A stretch of 64,000 bases of DNA from Lachnospiraceae bacterium. GTDB taxonomy: Bacteria; Bacillota_A; Clostridia; Lachnospirales; Lachnospiraceae. Of this stretch, positions 1-7,627 are shown in pieces; within the stretch, counting starts at the first letter, position 1, and every line of letters starts with the position of its first letter. Where the stretch lies: the NCBI GenBank assembly GCA_017522685.1, contig JAFWYN010000028.1, positions 1 to 64,000 of the forward strand, written 5' to 3'. Both the position numbers and the translations under genes were made by a program. The notes beneath the pieces were generated by a model. It had not been told where the DNA came from. It saw nothing but the letters and a program-made list of their open reading frames with translations, and did not search any database.

Positions 1-1188
1 ATAAAGCTCCATCGCACGAGCATAGTAAATCCGGAGAAACTTATTTACGCCAGCCATTTTGGCTACGTTGTAGGGTTTTCCTTCCTGTTCCTTTTTCAGC
101 ATAAAAAGGTAGACAGGATCATCTTGAGGTTTTGTCAGTTTGAGAGCCTGCATGACCTCAAAACAAGCTTTTCTGAGAGCAGCACTGCCACGTTTTGAGA
201 TGTGACGGTTTCTGCTCTCGAATTGTCCTGATTGATAAGGTGGTGCATCATTTCCAGCAAAGGAATTAAGTGCTTTACCACTATGAAAACGACGAATATC
301 ACCAATCTCGGCGAGAATGATTGGACCAAGTCGGTCTCCAACACCAGCCATGGAACGAAGAACTTTGTATTCTGGTATGGTTTCTGCAATGTTTTGCATT
401 TGAAAAATGATCTCATCAGCAGCATTTTGAGAAGTGGATAAAAGGTCAACACATTGACTTTGAGCAAGCTGGATGTATGGGTCTTCTCCTCTGGTTGTAA
501 TGCTATTCTTAGCAAGCTCATATATTGCTAAGCCTTTACTTGGAGCATGACGGTCACGGGTTTTCTTGACAAGAGTTGCATAGCTTGAAAGAAAACGTGT
601 TTTGCCGATTTTATTGATTTCATCAAAGGATTTAAAACGCTTGATAAAAAGTAGTAAAACACATTGCTCGGGATTTCTGCTTTTTAAAGGCAATATACGG
701 GTAATACCAGGCATCGTCTGGTCAAGCAGATTAATCAGTTGAACTTTTGTATATGACACAGAAGAAATGCGCTGGTTGTACTGCCTCGATAAGAATTTAA
801 GGTCTTCATACTTCTGTTCCAAAGAGTTATAAGGAACAAGTTTATAAGACTTTTCCAGAGCATATGTAGCAATTCTGATAGCATCTTTTTTATCAGTTTT
901 TGCTTTGTGGATTTCAACATCAGCATATTTTTTCATTTGGTATGGATTAATGATGCAGACGGGAAAGCCTTCCTGTTGAAGTTTTTTCAGTACAGGATAA
1001 TGGTAGTGACCTGTGTACTCCATGAGAATTGTGATGGGTTCATCAAAGGCCCGTAAATAGTCAGCCAAGGCACACATATCCGCTTGAGTGTGTAGCATTG
1101 TATATGGTTTGACTAATGTAGTGCCATCAGAATTCAGAATGGCAACAGTGCTTTTGGATTTAGAAACATCGATTCCAACAGCAATCAT
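1..1188 (-). CDS. IS110-family transposase (3' end outside window)
   Basis: The leftward frame is open from an ATG at 1186-1188 to the window edge (396 codons, no stop reached). IS110 enzymes cut and join DNA with an N-terminal RuvC-like DEDD domain and a C-terminal Tnp_20 domain carrying a serine. Here the N-terminus reads MIAVGIDVSKSK, and the acidic set fits D7, E57 (LMEYTGHYH), D99 and D102 (KTDKKDA). The C-terminal part has a helix-hairpin-helix-like stretch (MAGVGDRLGPIILAEIGD), then YQSGQF and ISKRGS, the usual Tnp_20 signature. Family members are about 400 residues, so probably only a few codons are missing. A GGAGG ribosome site lies 6 bases before the ATG. No frameshift or stop is seen, so the gene looks intact. 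The family call is confident; activity is not shown. Confidence 0.93.
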   Translation of the reverse strand, partial: MIAVGIDVSKSKSTVAILNSDGTTLVKPYTMLHTQADMCALADYLRAFDEPITILMEYTGHYHYPVLKKLQQEGFPVCIINPYQMKKYADVEIHKAKTDKKDAIRIATYALEKSYKLVPYNSLEQKYEDLKFLSRQYNQRISSVSYTKVQLINLLDQTMPGITRILPLKSRNPEQCVLLLFIKRFKSFDEINKIGKTRFLSSYATLVKKTRDRHAPSKGLAIYELAKNSITTRGEDPYIQLAQSQCVDLLSTSQNAADEIIFQMQNIAETIPEYKVLRSMAGVGDRLGPIILAEIGDIRRFHSGKALNSFAGNDAPPYQSGQFESRNRHISKRGSAALRKACFEVMQALKLTKPQDDPVYLFMLKKEQEGKPYNVAKMAGVNKFLRIYYARAMELY

Positions 1189-1371
1189 GGGAATACCTCC
1201 TTTGGTAGAATTTTTGATTGGTTCCAGCTCTTCAGGTTCCATTCATATTCGTTGGTTAAACGGGAGCATTTGTATGTCCCAACTTGCTGAATCGAATGCA
1301 AGAAAATGAAGGCTAGCTGACACATTTGACTACGGGCGTGGTGTCCCAATTCCAAATTCCGTCAGCCAATC
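1189..1371 (-). ncRNA. candidate IS110 bridge RNA
   Basis: The leftward strand has a TATAAT hexamer at 1383-1378, predicting a transcript from about 1371 to the transposase start (about 180 bases). The region is rich in nested stems. AATGAAGG (1305-1312) pairs with CCTTCATT (1373-1380), and inside it GCTGAC (1316-1321) pairs with GTCAGC (1361-1366). CTTGC/GCAAG closes a hairpin at about 1282-1301, and GGGA/TCCC closes another at about 1262-1280. In IS110 elements such as IS621 a bridge RNA of similar size is transcribed from the end upstream of the transposase, often from a promoter completed by the circle junction. I see a -10 but no good -35, which fits that arrangement. Confidence 0.5.
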
Positions 1372-1508
1372 ACCTTCATTATAGAATAAAAGAGTGAAGG
1401 CTGCTGAGAACCTTCACTTATATATTACGAATTCCAATTTGTAGGGAACAGAAACTTTGAAGTTGATTAAGGGATAATATTCCTTGATTGATGTAATGGG
1501 GAGTAGGT

Positions 1509-2141
1509 ATGAGGACGTGTAATTTAAATACAGATATTATAAATACAGGAATAAAAATAAAAGAACTATTAAAGGGAAGTAATCACAGAGAGTGGAGAGA
1601 TGTAGATTATTTCTTATGTCAATATGATTATAAGAACGTATATGATAAAGAAGAACTTATACGTTCAATGCTTAGTGTATGTCATATTAGGGCATATGGA
1701 GATTTGCATGTATTAGGTATTGAATATGTTGATTGGTTAAATTTGTTAGGAGTTTTTTCTACATTGCTTAGAGAATATCAAAGTAAGCTGAGTGATGAAA
1801 TATCAAAAATAACCTTTGATAAATTTACATTCGATGGTAAAGAATTTGATGCAAAGAGGGATGTTTTTAATTGGGTTATTATGGGTGACGTTATTGTATT
1901 TTTATTAAAGGAAAATAATAAAGAATTCAATGATAATCTTGTTGCAGTAGATAGGAATGGTAGTATTTTATGGTCAAGCAAGGAAATAATAGATGTTCCC
2001 AATCGTCTTGGAGCATGTTTTGTGGGATTGCACAATAGTTCCAATGAAGATTGTATTGTCAATGCACAGGCGTATGTTGGTATTAATTATGCTATCGAGG
2101 TATATGGCGGAAAAGTTATTAGAAAAAAAATAACTAAGTAA
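1509..2141 (+). CDS. hypothetical protein, AT-rich orphan
   Basis: A 210-residue protein I do not recognise. The start ATG follows GGGGAGTAGGT. No signal peptide or membrane segment is seen. The N-terminal half has a helical, charged character. The C-terminal half contains a stretch like a beta-propeller or repeat strand (LVAVDRNGSILWSSKEI) and ends in a basic tail (GGKVIRKKITK). Base and codon use is clearly more AT-rich than the fatty-acid and arginine operons to the right, and the gene sits between an insertion sequence and a lone acetyltransferase, which suggests acquired DNA. It could be an immunity or regulatory protein, but nothing in the sequence proves that. Gene reality is fairly sure; function is unknown. 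Confidence 0.7.
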   Translation: MRTCNLNTDIINTGIKIKELLKGSNHREWRDVDYFLCQYDYKNVYDKEELIRSMLSVCHIRAYGDLHVLGIEYVDWLNLLGVFSTLLREYQSKLSDEISKITFDKFTFDGKEFDAKRDVFNWVIMGDVIVFLLKENNKEFNDNLVAVDRNGSILWSSKEIIDVPNRLGACFVGLHNSSNEDCIVNAQAYVGINYAIEVYGGKVIRKKITK

Positions 2142-2182
2142 AGAGAGAATTTGAATTGACTGAGCTCTTTGAGCGAGGGATG

Positions 2183-2205
2183 CTTCTTGAACGAAGTTCA
2201 AGAAG
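2183..2205. repeat. perfect 10-bp inverted repeat
   Basis: CTTCTTGAAC (2183-2192), a GAA loop, then GTTCAAGAAG (2196-2205). It lies 40 bases after the hypothetical gene. No T-run follows on either strand, so it is not a standard intrinsic terminator. It may be a protein-binding palindrome or a weak transcript-stabilising hairpin. Confidence 0.6.
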
Positions 2206-2360
2206 GTGGAAAGAAAAAATTGGTAAACTTGAATTTGTATAGGTTACCAAATGGCATTTCAGGACAAAAAGATAGCAGAAATAAATGTGATAAGTAATAG
2301 GGATTCATTTAATATAGGTAACTGTTGGCTTTTTAGACTATAGAAAAACGGAGGAGAAAA

Positions 2361-2798
2361 ATGCTTGAAATTAGAGACTGTGAAAATTATGAAGTTGTAA
2401 AAGAATTGTTTTTAGAGTATTCCCAGATTAAGGGAGCTGAATCCTGCTTTATCTCTCTTGATAAAGAACTGGCAGACTTAGAAGGATTTTATAAGAGGGG
2501 GGCGCTACTTCTTGGATATGAGAACGGTAACCCAATTGCAACGATTGCAATTAAAAATATTGATGGAAATGCTTGCGAGGCTAAAAGACTATATATTAAA
2601 CCTGAATTCAGAGGAAAAGGCTACGCAAGAGAATTGATAAATGCAATGCTTTCAAGAAGTAAAGAACTTGGCTTTCACGAAGTTACATTTACGACAAAGC
2701 CTGAAGTTATGGGTATAGGATATGGATTGTATCAGCGCATGGGATTTAAAGAAACGGATAATAGAGATGGAGTAGTATCTATGAAGATGTCTCTATAG
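2361..2798 (+). CDS. GNAT-family N-acetyltransferase
   Basis: This 145-residue single-domain protein should transfer an acetyl group from acetyl-CoA to an unknown amine. The acetyl-CoA pyrophosphate-binding motif A is visible as RRxG-type RGKGYARELINAM at about residues 88-100, preceded by the strand CEAKRLYIKPEF. The C-terminal motif B region has GYGLYQRMGFKET, the usual Y-x-x-x-GF ending. Length is typical for the family. The start ATG has a strong GGAGGAG site 5 bases upstream. The gene stands alone between the AT-rich orphan and the cellulase, so the neighbourhood says nothing about substrate. The family is confident; the substrate is unknown. Confidence 0.88.
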   Translation: MLEIRDCENYEVVKELFLEYSQIKGAESCFISLDKELADLEGFYKRGALLLGYENGNPIATIAIKNIDGNACEAKRLYIKPEFRGKGYARELINAMLSRSKELGFHEVTFTTKPEVMGIGYGLYQRMGFKETDNRDGVVSMKMSL

Positions 2799-3096
2799 AT
2801 AAAGGTATTGCTAAATTTCAATTTATATAGCAATTAAATTAACTTGAATTTGATGAAAGCGTGTGATTGTATGAAAAATAAGAAATGGCTAAGATTTTGA
2901 GGATGGGGAAGTGTTTGAGTGAAATACTGCTGCAATATAGAATCTACCCAAGAAGGTCCTTGTTGGCAGAAAAGTGATTATTTTCGTTATCTGGAGGAAT
3001 ATGAAGTACAATATGATAAAACTCCTTGCATTTCTTCCCCATCCATACGATAATAAAACCTATACAGATATGTAAACAAAGGTAGGTATATAGGTT
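2799..3096. other. intergenic stretch with possible gene remnant
   Basis: About 300 bases before the cellulase gene. A 44-codon frame with a GTG start at 2919 and TAA at 3051-3053 encodes a cysteine-rich peptide (VKYCCNIES at the start). It has no clear ribosome site and no recognisable domain, so it may be a decayed gene piece or chance. A further short out-of-frame start (ATGGGGAAG at about 2904) stops after four codons. No convincing promoter for the cellulase was found here. Confidence 0.3.
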
Positions 3097-4338
3097 ATGA
3101 TAAAGCGTAAATTTTTATATTGGGGGATGACATTTTTGATAATTGGTTGTCTTAGCGGTTGCGGAAACAAGGGAACCGCGGATGTGGGTACGGAAACCAT
3201 ACCGGGAACCAGCTTGGAAAGTACTGTGGAGCCTGTAAGTACTCCGGAAAGTTCTCAGGAACCGGAAACCACGCAGGCACCGGTAAGACCTCCCCTTGTA
3301 GTACAGAAGCATGAGATTACCATGGCGGATGTGTCTCCGGCAGATATGGTAGCAGATATGCGTATCGGATGGAATCTGGGCAATACTTTGGATGCTACCG
3401 GTGGGAAGGGATTGACCAGTGAAACCTCTTGGGGGAATCCGAAAACCACCAGGGAAATGATAGATGCTATTGTGGATGCGGGCTTTAATGTGATACGTAT
3501 TCCCATTACCTGGGACGGTCACTTTGGCAGTGCACCGGATTATAAGATTGATGAAGTGTGGCTGAATCGTGTGCAGGAAGTGGTAGACTATGCTTATGAT
3601 AGAGATGTGTATGTAATTATCAACTGCCATCATGAGGACTGGCATTTCCCTTCTGAGAAAAATAAAGAGCAGGCCAGTGCAATTCTTCAGGCTTTGTGGA
3701 CACAGATTGGAGAACGCTTCCGTGATTATGATGAAAAGTTGATTTTTGAAGGTTTGAATGAGCCTCGCAAGAAAGGAACTGCCATGGAGTGGAACGGCGG
3801 CGACTATGAAGGTAAGCGAGTGGTGAATGAGTTTGCCAAGGTGTTTGTGGAAACCGTACGTGCCACGGGAGGCAATAATACTATTCGTAATCTGATGGTG
3901 ACCGGTTATGCGGCGTCCAGCAATAAGGATACCCTGAAAACACTTCGTTGGCCCAAGGACTCTCATATTATTGTATCCGTACATGCGTATACCCCTTATG
4001 AGTTTTCCTTGAATATCAACGGAACGGCCGAGTGGGATATGGAGAAGGATACCAAGGATATTGACTATTTGATGCAGACCATAGAGGAGGTATTCCTGCA
4101 GAATGGTACCTCCGTTATCATCGGTGAGTTCGGTGCCCTGAATAAGGAAAATGAAGCGGAGCGTGTGGAATGGGTGACCTATTATTTGACCAAGGCGAAG
4201 GAAAACGGCGTGCCCTGTGTATGGTGGGACAATGGTTCTTTCCAAGGAGACGGAGAGAATTTCGGATTAATTAACAGAAGAGAATTAACCTTCCCTTATC
4301 CGGATTTGTTGGAAGCCATGATGGATGTTACAGAATAA
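3097..4338 (+). CDS. GH5 cellulase (endo-1,4-beta-glucanase), lipoprotein
   Basis: A 413-residue enzyme predicted to hydrolyse beta-1,4-glucan outside the cell while anchored to the membrane by lipid. The signal peptide ends in a lipobox LSGC with Cys22. A Thr/Ser/Pro/Glu-rich linker follows (about 27-66), then one GH5 domain (about 75-410). Family landmarks are present: GWNLGNTLDA (91-100), NVIRIPITW (131-139), NCHHEDWHF (about 176-184), acid/base Glu222 in GLNEP, HAYTPYEF (about 296-303), nucleophile Glu344 in IIGEFG, and the WWDNG loop at 376-380. No carbohydrate-binding module or dockerin is seen, so this is a free-standing surface enzyme. The gene is monocistronic, with its own terminator downstream. 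Activity on cellulose versus other beta-glucans cannot be told from the sequence. Confidence 0.93.
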   Translation: MIKRKFLYWGMTFLIIGCLSGCGNKGTADVGTETIPGTSLESTVEPVSTPESSQEPETTQAPVRPPLVVQKHEITMADVSPADMVADMRIGWNLGNTLDATGGKGLTSETSWGNPKTTREMIDAIVDAGFNVIRIPITWDGHFGSAPDYKIDEVWLNRVQEVVDYAYDRDVYVIINCHHEDWHFPSEKNKEQASAILQALWTQIGERFRDYDEKLIFEGLNEPRKKGTAMEWNGGDYEGKRVVNEFAKVFVETVRATGGNNTIRNLMVTGYAASSNKDTLKTLRWPKDSHIIVSVHAYTPYEFSLNINGTAEWDMEKDTKDIDYLMQTIEEVFLQNGTSVIIGEFGALNKENEAERVEWVTYYLTKAKENGVPCVWWDNGSFQGDGENFGLINRRELTFPYPDLLEAMMDVTE

Positions 4339-4355
4339 ATATGTGATTATAAAAG

Positions 4356-4389
4356 GGACAGTGTGTTGAAAAACACGCTGTCTTTTTTG
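4356..4389 (+). terminator. intrinsic terminator after GH5 gene
   Basis: GACAGTGTGTT pairs with AACACGCTGTC (one mismatch) around a short A-rich loop at 4357-4382, followed directly by TTTTTTG. It separates the cellulase gene from the fatty-acid operon. Confidence 0.88.
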
Positions 4390-4425
4390 TTGTAAAATAC
4401 CGTTTTCAAAATCTGAAAAAAAGCA

Positions 4426-4453
4426 TTGACAAGATTTGGATATGTGTTATACT
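4426..4453 (+). promoter_or_regulatory. fab operon promoter (sigma-A type)
   Basis: TTGACA (4426-4431), a 16-base spacer, then TATACT (4448-4453). It is the only strong promoter between the upstream terminator and fabH, and gives a leader of about 70 bases that is very AT-rich. Confidence 0.82.
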
Positions 4454-4467
4454 TTGAATGTCAAATG
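4451..4467 (+). promoter_or_regulatory. candidate FabT operator
   Basis: ACTTTGAATGTCAAATG (4451-4467) overlaps the -10 hexamer and predicted start site. It matches the known streptococcal FabT palindrome (ANTTTGATTATCAAATT) at all but three defined positions, and keeps both half-sites TTTGA/TCAAA. A second half-site-like TGATTTGAATTT follows at about 4467-4478. A FabT homologue is encoded at the end of the same cluster (14134-14583), so end-product repression by long-chain acyl-ACP is the expected mode. The match is read by eye and binding is inferred. Confidence 0.7.
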
Positions 4468-4530
4468 ATTTGAATTTAAAATAATAATAAAATAAAATAA
4501 TTTGAAAATAAAAAACTTTGGAGGAAGAAC

Positions 4531-5460
4531 ATGACTGGAAAGATCATTGGAACCGGTTCCTATTTGCCGGAATTGGTTTGGGATAATCATAAATTAACAG
4601 AGTGGTTGGATACAAACGACGAATGGATCAGAGAAAGGACCGGAATTGGACAGCGTCATATCTCAAAAGATCTGGGAGCCGGCAAAATGGCACTGGAGGC
4701 AGCAAAGAAAGCCATGGAAGATGCGGGCAAGGCCGGATTGGGTGCTGAGGATTTAGATGCGATTTTCGTATGCACCGTCACACCGGATATTATGGTGCCT
4801 TCTATAGCCTGTGAAATTCAAAAGACGCTGGGAGCTGTAAATGCGTTTGCTTACGATATTAACGCGGCCTGCTCAGGATTTGTATTTGCTTATAATATGG
4901 CAGTTGCATATATGGAAACCGGCTTGATAAAGAATGTGCTGATTGTCGGAAGCGAGCAACTTTCTTCCATGATGGACTGGAATGACCGTGGCAGCTGCAT
5001 TCTCTTTGGAGACGGTGCAGGAGCCCTAGTAGTGACAGCATGTGAGCAAAAAGGGGCGTCAGTGATGCATTCGGACGGTGCTTCCGGAGAGGCCCTGCAA
5101 TGTGTGACCGGAGGCAAACTTTCCATGGATGGACAGAAGGTATTCCGATTTGCTCTAAAGAGGGTACCGGAGGTGGTAGAGGAGATTTTGGCAAAAATGG
5201 AAATGGAGAAGGACCAGGTGGATTTGTTCCTGCTGCATCAGGCCAATATGCGTATTATCGAAGCTGTTATCAAAAGACTGGGACTGGAGCCTGAAAAGGT
5301 GCCATCCAATATTGAACGGATGGGAAATACCTCATCTGCCAGTCTGCCTATTTTGCTGGATGAATTAAATAGGGAAGGAAAGTTGAGAACGGGAATGAAG
5401 TTGGTGATGGCCGGCTTTGGTGCCGGATTAACCTGGGGTGCAGGATATGTTACTACTTAG
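4531..5460 (+). CDS. fabH: beta-ketoacyl-ACP synthase III
   Basis: FabH starts fatty acid synthesis by condensing acetyl-CoA with malonyl-ACP. The 309-residue protein has the full catalytic triad: Cys114 in NAACSGF, His236 in LLHQANMRI and Asn266 in MGNTSSAS. The DEWIRERTGI motif near residue 30 is also typical. It is slightly shorter than the usual 315-330. It is the first gene of the operon; the start ATG follows GGAGGAAGAAC. The downstream gap of 57 bases to acpP holds only the next ribosome site. Regulation is probably by the FabT-like protein through the operator at the promoter. Confidence 0.97.
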   Translation: MTGKIIGTGSYLPELVWDNHKLTEWLDTNDEWIRERTGIGQRHISKDLGAGKMALEAAKKAMEDAGKAGLGAEDLDAIFVCTVTPDIMVPSIACEIQKTLGAVNAFAYDINAACSGFVFAYNMAVAYMETGLIKNVLIVGSEQLSSMMDWNDRGSCILFGDGAGALVVTACEQKGASVMHSDGASGEALQCVTGGKLSMDGQKVFRFALKRVPEVVEEILAKMEMEKDQVDLFLLHQANMRIIEAVIKRLGLEPEKVPSNIERMGNTSSASLPILLDELNREGKLRTGMKLVMAGFGAGLTWGAGYVTT

Positions 5461-5517
5461 GTAATAACCGCAATGCGGATTACAAAATAGATTAAGAGAT
5501 TTCAGGAGGAAAAAATA

Positions 5518-5742
5518 ATGTTTGAGAAAATTCAGGAATTAGTAGCAGATGGTTTGGGAGTGGACGCTTCAAAGGTGTTACCGGAAACTTCCTTCAAGGA
5601 TGATTTGGGTGCAGACTCCTTGGACCTATATGAATTGGTTATGTCTTTTGAGGATGAATTTGGTGTTAGCATTCCGGCAGAAGAGTTGGAGAAGATGGTA
5701 ACCGTTAAAGACGTAATGGATTATATAGAAGCAAACAAATAA
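5518..5742 (+). CDS. acpP: acyl carrier protein
   Basis: A 74-residue acidic protein that carries growing acyl chains on 4'-phosphopantetheine. Ser34 in GADSLDLYEL is the attachment site; the helix II sequence DLYELVMSFEDEFG is typical, although most ACPs have V or T rather than Y two residues after DSLD. The strong AGGAGG site precedes the ATG. It lies between fabH and fabK, as in other Firmicutes fab operons, so it is the housekeeping ACP rather than a polyketide carrier. Confidence 0.97.
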   Translation: MFEKIQELVADGLGVDASKVLPETSFKDDLGADSLDLYELVMSFEDEFGVSIPAEELEKMVTVKDVMDYIEANK

Positions 5743-5767
5743 GAGATTTTTAACAGGGGTGAAGAGA

Positions 5768-6694
5768 GTGAAAACAGCATTAACAGAGCTTTTAAACATT
5801 GAATATCCGGTGATTCAGGGCGGTATGTCCTGGGTGGCAGAGTATCACTTGGCAAGTGCCGTATCCGAAGCGGGAGGATTGGGACTCATAGCAGCGGGAG
5901 GAGCACCGGTGGAGTGGCTCCGGGAGCAGATTCGTGAGGCCAAGAAACTTACGAAGAAGCCCTTTGGAGTAAATATTATGCTGATGCATCCACAGGCAGA
6001 CGAAATCGCCAAGCTGGTAGTGGAGGAGGGCGTACAGGTGGTAACAACCGGTGCCGGCAGTCCGGAAAAGTACATGGCCATGTGGAAGGAAGCCGGGATT
6101 AAGGTAATCCCTGTAGTGGCTTCTGTGGCTATGGCAAAACGTATGGAGCGATGTGGTGCTGATGCACTTGTGGCAGAAGGAACAGAGGCAGGAGGACACA
6201 TCGGTGAAACCACTACTCTGGTACTGGTGCCCCAGATTGTGGATGCGGTGGGTATCCCCGTAATCGCAGCGGGCGGTATTGCAGATGGCAGAGGAATGGC
6301 TGCTGCATTCATGCTGGGTGCGGTAGGTGTGCAGATGGGCACTCACTTTGTAGTGGTGAAGGAAGCCCAGGTACATCAGAATTATAAGGACAGTATCCTG
6401 AAAGCAAAGGATATTGATACCAAGGTTACCGGCAGAACCACCGGTCATCCGGTAAGATGCCTGCGTAACAATATGGTTAAGGAATATTTGAAGCAGGAAG
6501 CCGCCGGTGCAAGCTTGGAAGAATTGGAGCTTTTAAGTCTGGGTGGATTAAAGAAAGCAGTGGTGGACGGGGACGTTCAAAACGGCAGCCTTATGGCAGG
6601 GCAGAGTGCCGGTCTGGTTAAGGATGCCTGCACCTGTAAGGAATTGATTGAACGTATTGTCTGTCAGGCACAGCACTTGATGGAGGGGAGATAG
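5768..6694 (+). CDS. fabK: enoyl-ACP reductase II (FMN type)
   Basis: FabK reduces trans-2-enoyl-ACP with NAD(P)H and FMN in the last step of each elongation round, replacing FabI. The protein is very like the pneumococcal enzyme: LLNIEYPVIQGGMSW at the N-terminus, KPFGVNIMLM, VVTTGAGSPEKY, the AEGTEAGGHIG loop with the conserved His, IPVIAAGGIADGRG and GVQMGTHFV. I chose the GTG at 5768 (308 residues) because AGGGG at 5754-5758 is then 9 bases away and the N-terminus aligns with FabK. An in-frame GTG at 5759 would overlap the ribosome site. No fabI is seen in the window, so this is likely the sole enoyl reductase, predicting triclosan tolerance. Confidence 0.95.
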   Translation: MKTALTELLNIEYPVIQGGMSWVAEYHLASAVSEAGGLGLIAAGGAPVEWLREQIREAKKLTKKPFGVNIMLMHPQADEIAKLVVEEGVQVVTTGAGSPEKYMAMWKEAGIKVIPVVASVAMAKRMERCGADALVAEGTEAGGHIGETTTLVLVPQIVDAVGIPVIAAGGIADGRGMAAAFMLGAVGVQMGTHFVVVKEAQVHQNYKDSILKAKDIDTKVTGRTTGHPVRCLRNNMVKEYLKQEAAGASLEELELLSLGGLKKAVVDGDVQNGSLMAGQSAGLVKDACTCKELIERIVCQAQHLMEGR

Positions 6695-6697
6695 TGT

Positions 6698-7627
6698 ATG
6701 GGAAAGATAGCTTTTGTTTATCCCGGACAGGGTGCCCAGAAGTTTGAGATGGGAAAGGATTTTTATGATACTTTTCCTGTTGCAAAAAGGATTTTTGATA
6801 AGGCGGATGAGATTCTGGATATCTCGGTAACAGATTTGTGCTTTAAAGAAGATGAGCGTTTACACCAGACGGCTTATACACAGGCTGCGTTGGTAACTAC
6901 CTGCCTGGCTATAACAGAGGTGTTGAAGGAAAAAGGTATTTATCCCGATATGACAGCGGGTTTGAGTCTGGGAGAATATGCGGCCATCGCAACTGCCGGT
7001 GGCATCTCCATAGAGAACGCCATAAAGACGGTACGTGAAAGAGGTATCTATATGGAGGAGGCGGTACCCGGCAGACAGGGTGCCATGGCAGCAGTGCTTG
7101 GCATGGAAGTAGCGCAGATTGAAAAGGTGTTAAGCACAATAGAGGGCGCTTACATAGCTAATTATAATTGTCCCGGACAGATAGTGATTACCGGTATGAA
7201 GGAGTCCGTAGATAAGGCTTGTGAGGCATTGAAGGAAGCCGGTTGCAAGAGATGTCTGCCCTTAAAGGTCAGCGGACCTTTCCATTCCCCTTATTTGAGG
7301 GGGGCAGGTGAAAAGCTGGGTGTATTTATGGAGGAGGTAGAGTTTATACCTTTACAAATTCCTTATGTCACCAATGTGACGGCTGAACCGGTGGAAAATA
7401 TACAGGAAACAAGAGAGTTGCTGGTGCGTCAGGTATCCTCCTCCGTTCGGTGGATACAGAGTGTGGAGAGGATGATTGCAGAGGGCGTGGATACCTTTGT
7501 GGAAATCGGTCCCGGTAAGACACTGGCCGGTTTTATTAAGAAAATCAATCCGGATGTGAAGGTGATTAATATTTCACAGGTGGCGGATTTAGATACATTT
7601 ACGGAGGACTGGGATGTTGCAGGATAA
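6698..7627 (+). CDS. fabD: malonyl-CoA:ACP transacylase
   Basis: FabD moves malonyl from CoA to ACP. The 309-residue protein has the oxyanion motif GQGAQ (10-14), nucleophile Ser90 in AGLSLGEY (the common GHSLGE motif with Leu in place of His, as in other clostridial FabD proteins) and catalytic His196 in GPFHSPYL. A GGAGGGGAG site precedes the ATG. The last 14 bases overlap the start of fabG (7614-7627), which points to translational coupling. Confidence 0.97.
   Translation: MGKIAFVYPGQGAQKFEMGKDFYDTFPVAKRIFDKADEILDISVTDLCFKEDERLHQTAYTQAALVTTCLAITEVLKEKGIYPDMTAGLSLGEYAAIATAGGISIENAIKTVRERGIYMEEAVPGRQGAMAAVLGMEVAQIEKVLSTIEGAYIANYNCPGQIVITGMKESVDKACEALKEAGCKRCLPLKVSGPFHSPYLRGAGEKLGVFMEEVEFIPLQIPYVTNVTAEPVENIQETRELLVRQVSSSVRWIQSVERMIAEGVDTFVEIGPGKTLAGFIKKINPDVKVINISQVADLDTFTEDWDVAG

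Larger units (their letters stand above)
1..1420 (-). mobile_element. IS110-family insertion sequence, partial
   Basis: The element consists of the leftward transposase plus roughly 230 bases of structured non-coding DNA upstream of it. The outer boundary is uncertain: I place it near the perfect 8-bp inverted repeat AGTGAAGG (1393-1400) / CCTTCACT (1411-1418), because past this point the sequence becomes plain AT-rich flank. The other end is outside the window. IS110 elements generally lack long terminal inverted repeats, so exact ends cannot be set from one copy. Confidence 0.7.

Noticed and set aside
135..926. Two leftward frames in the first kilobase
   Set aside because: They are out of frame with the IS110 transposase, which is open in another leftward frame from 1188 to the window edge.
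2919..3053. 44-codon GTG-started frame before the cellulase gene
   Set aside because: No ribosome site, no domain, and composition like the AT-rich flank; kept only as a possible remnant in the intergenic entry.
3115..4245. Long open frame (376 codons) opposite the GH5 gene
   Set aside because: It runs antisense to a gene with complete catalytic motifs, has no ribosome site and encodes a low-quality Ile/His-rich protein. It is a codon-bias shadow.
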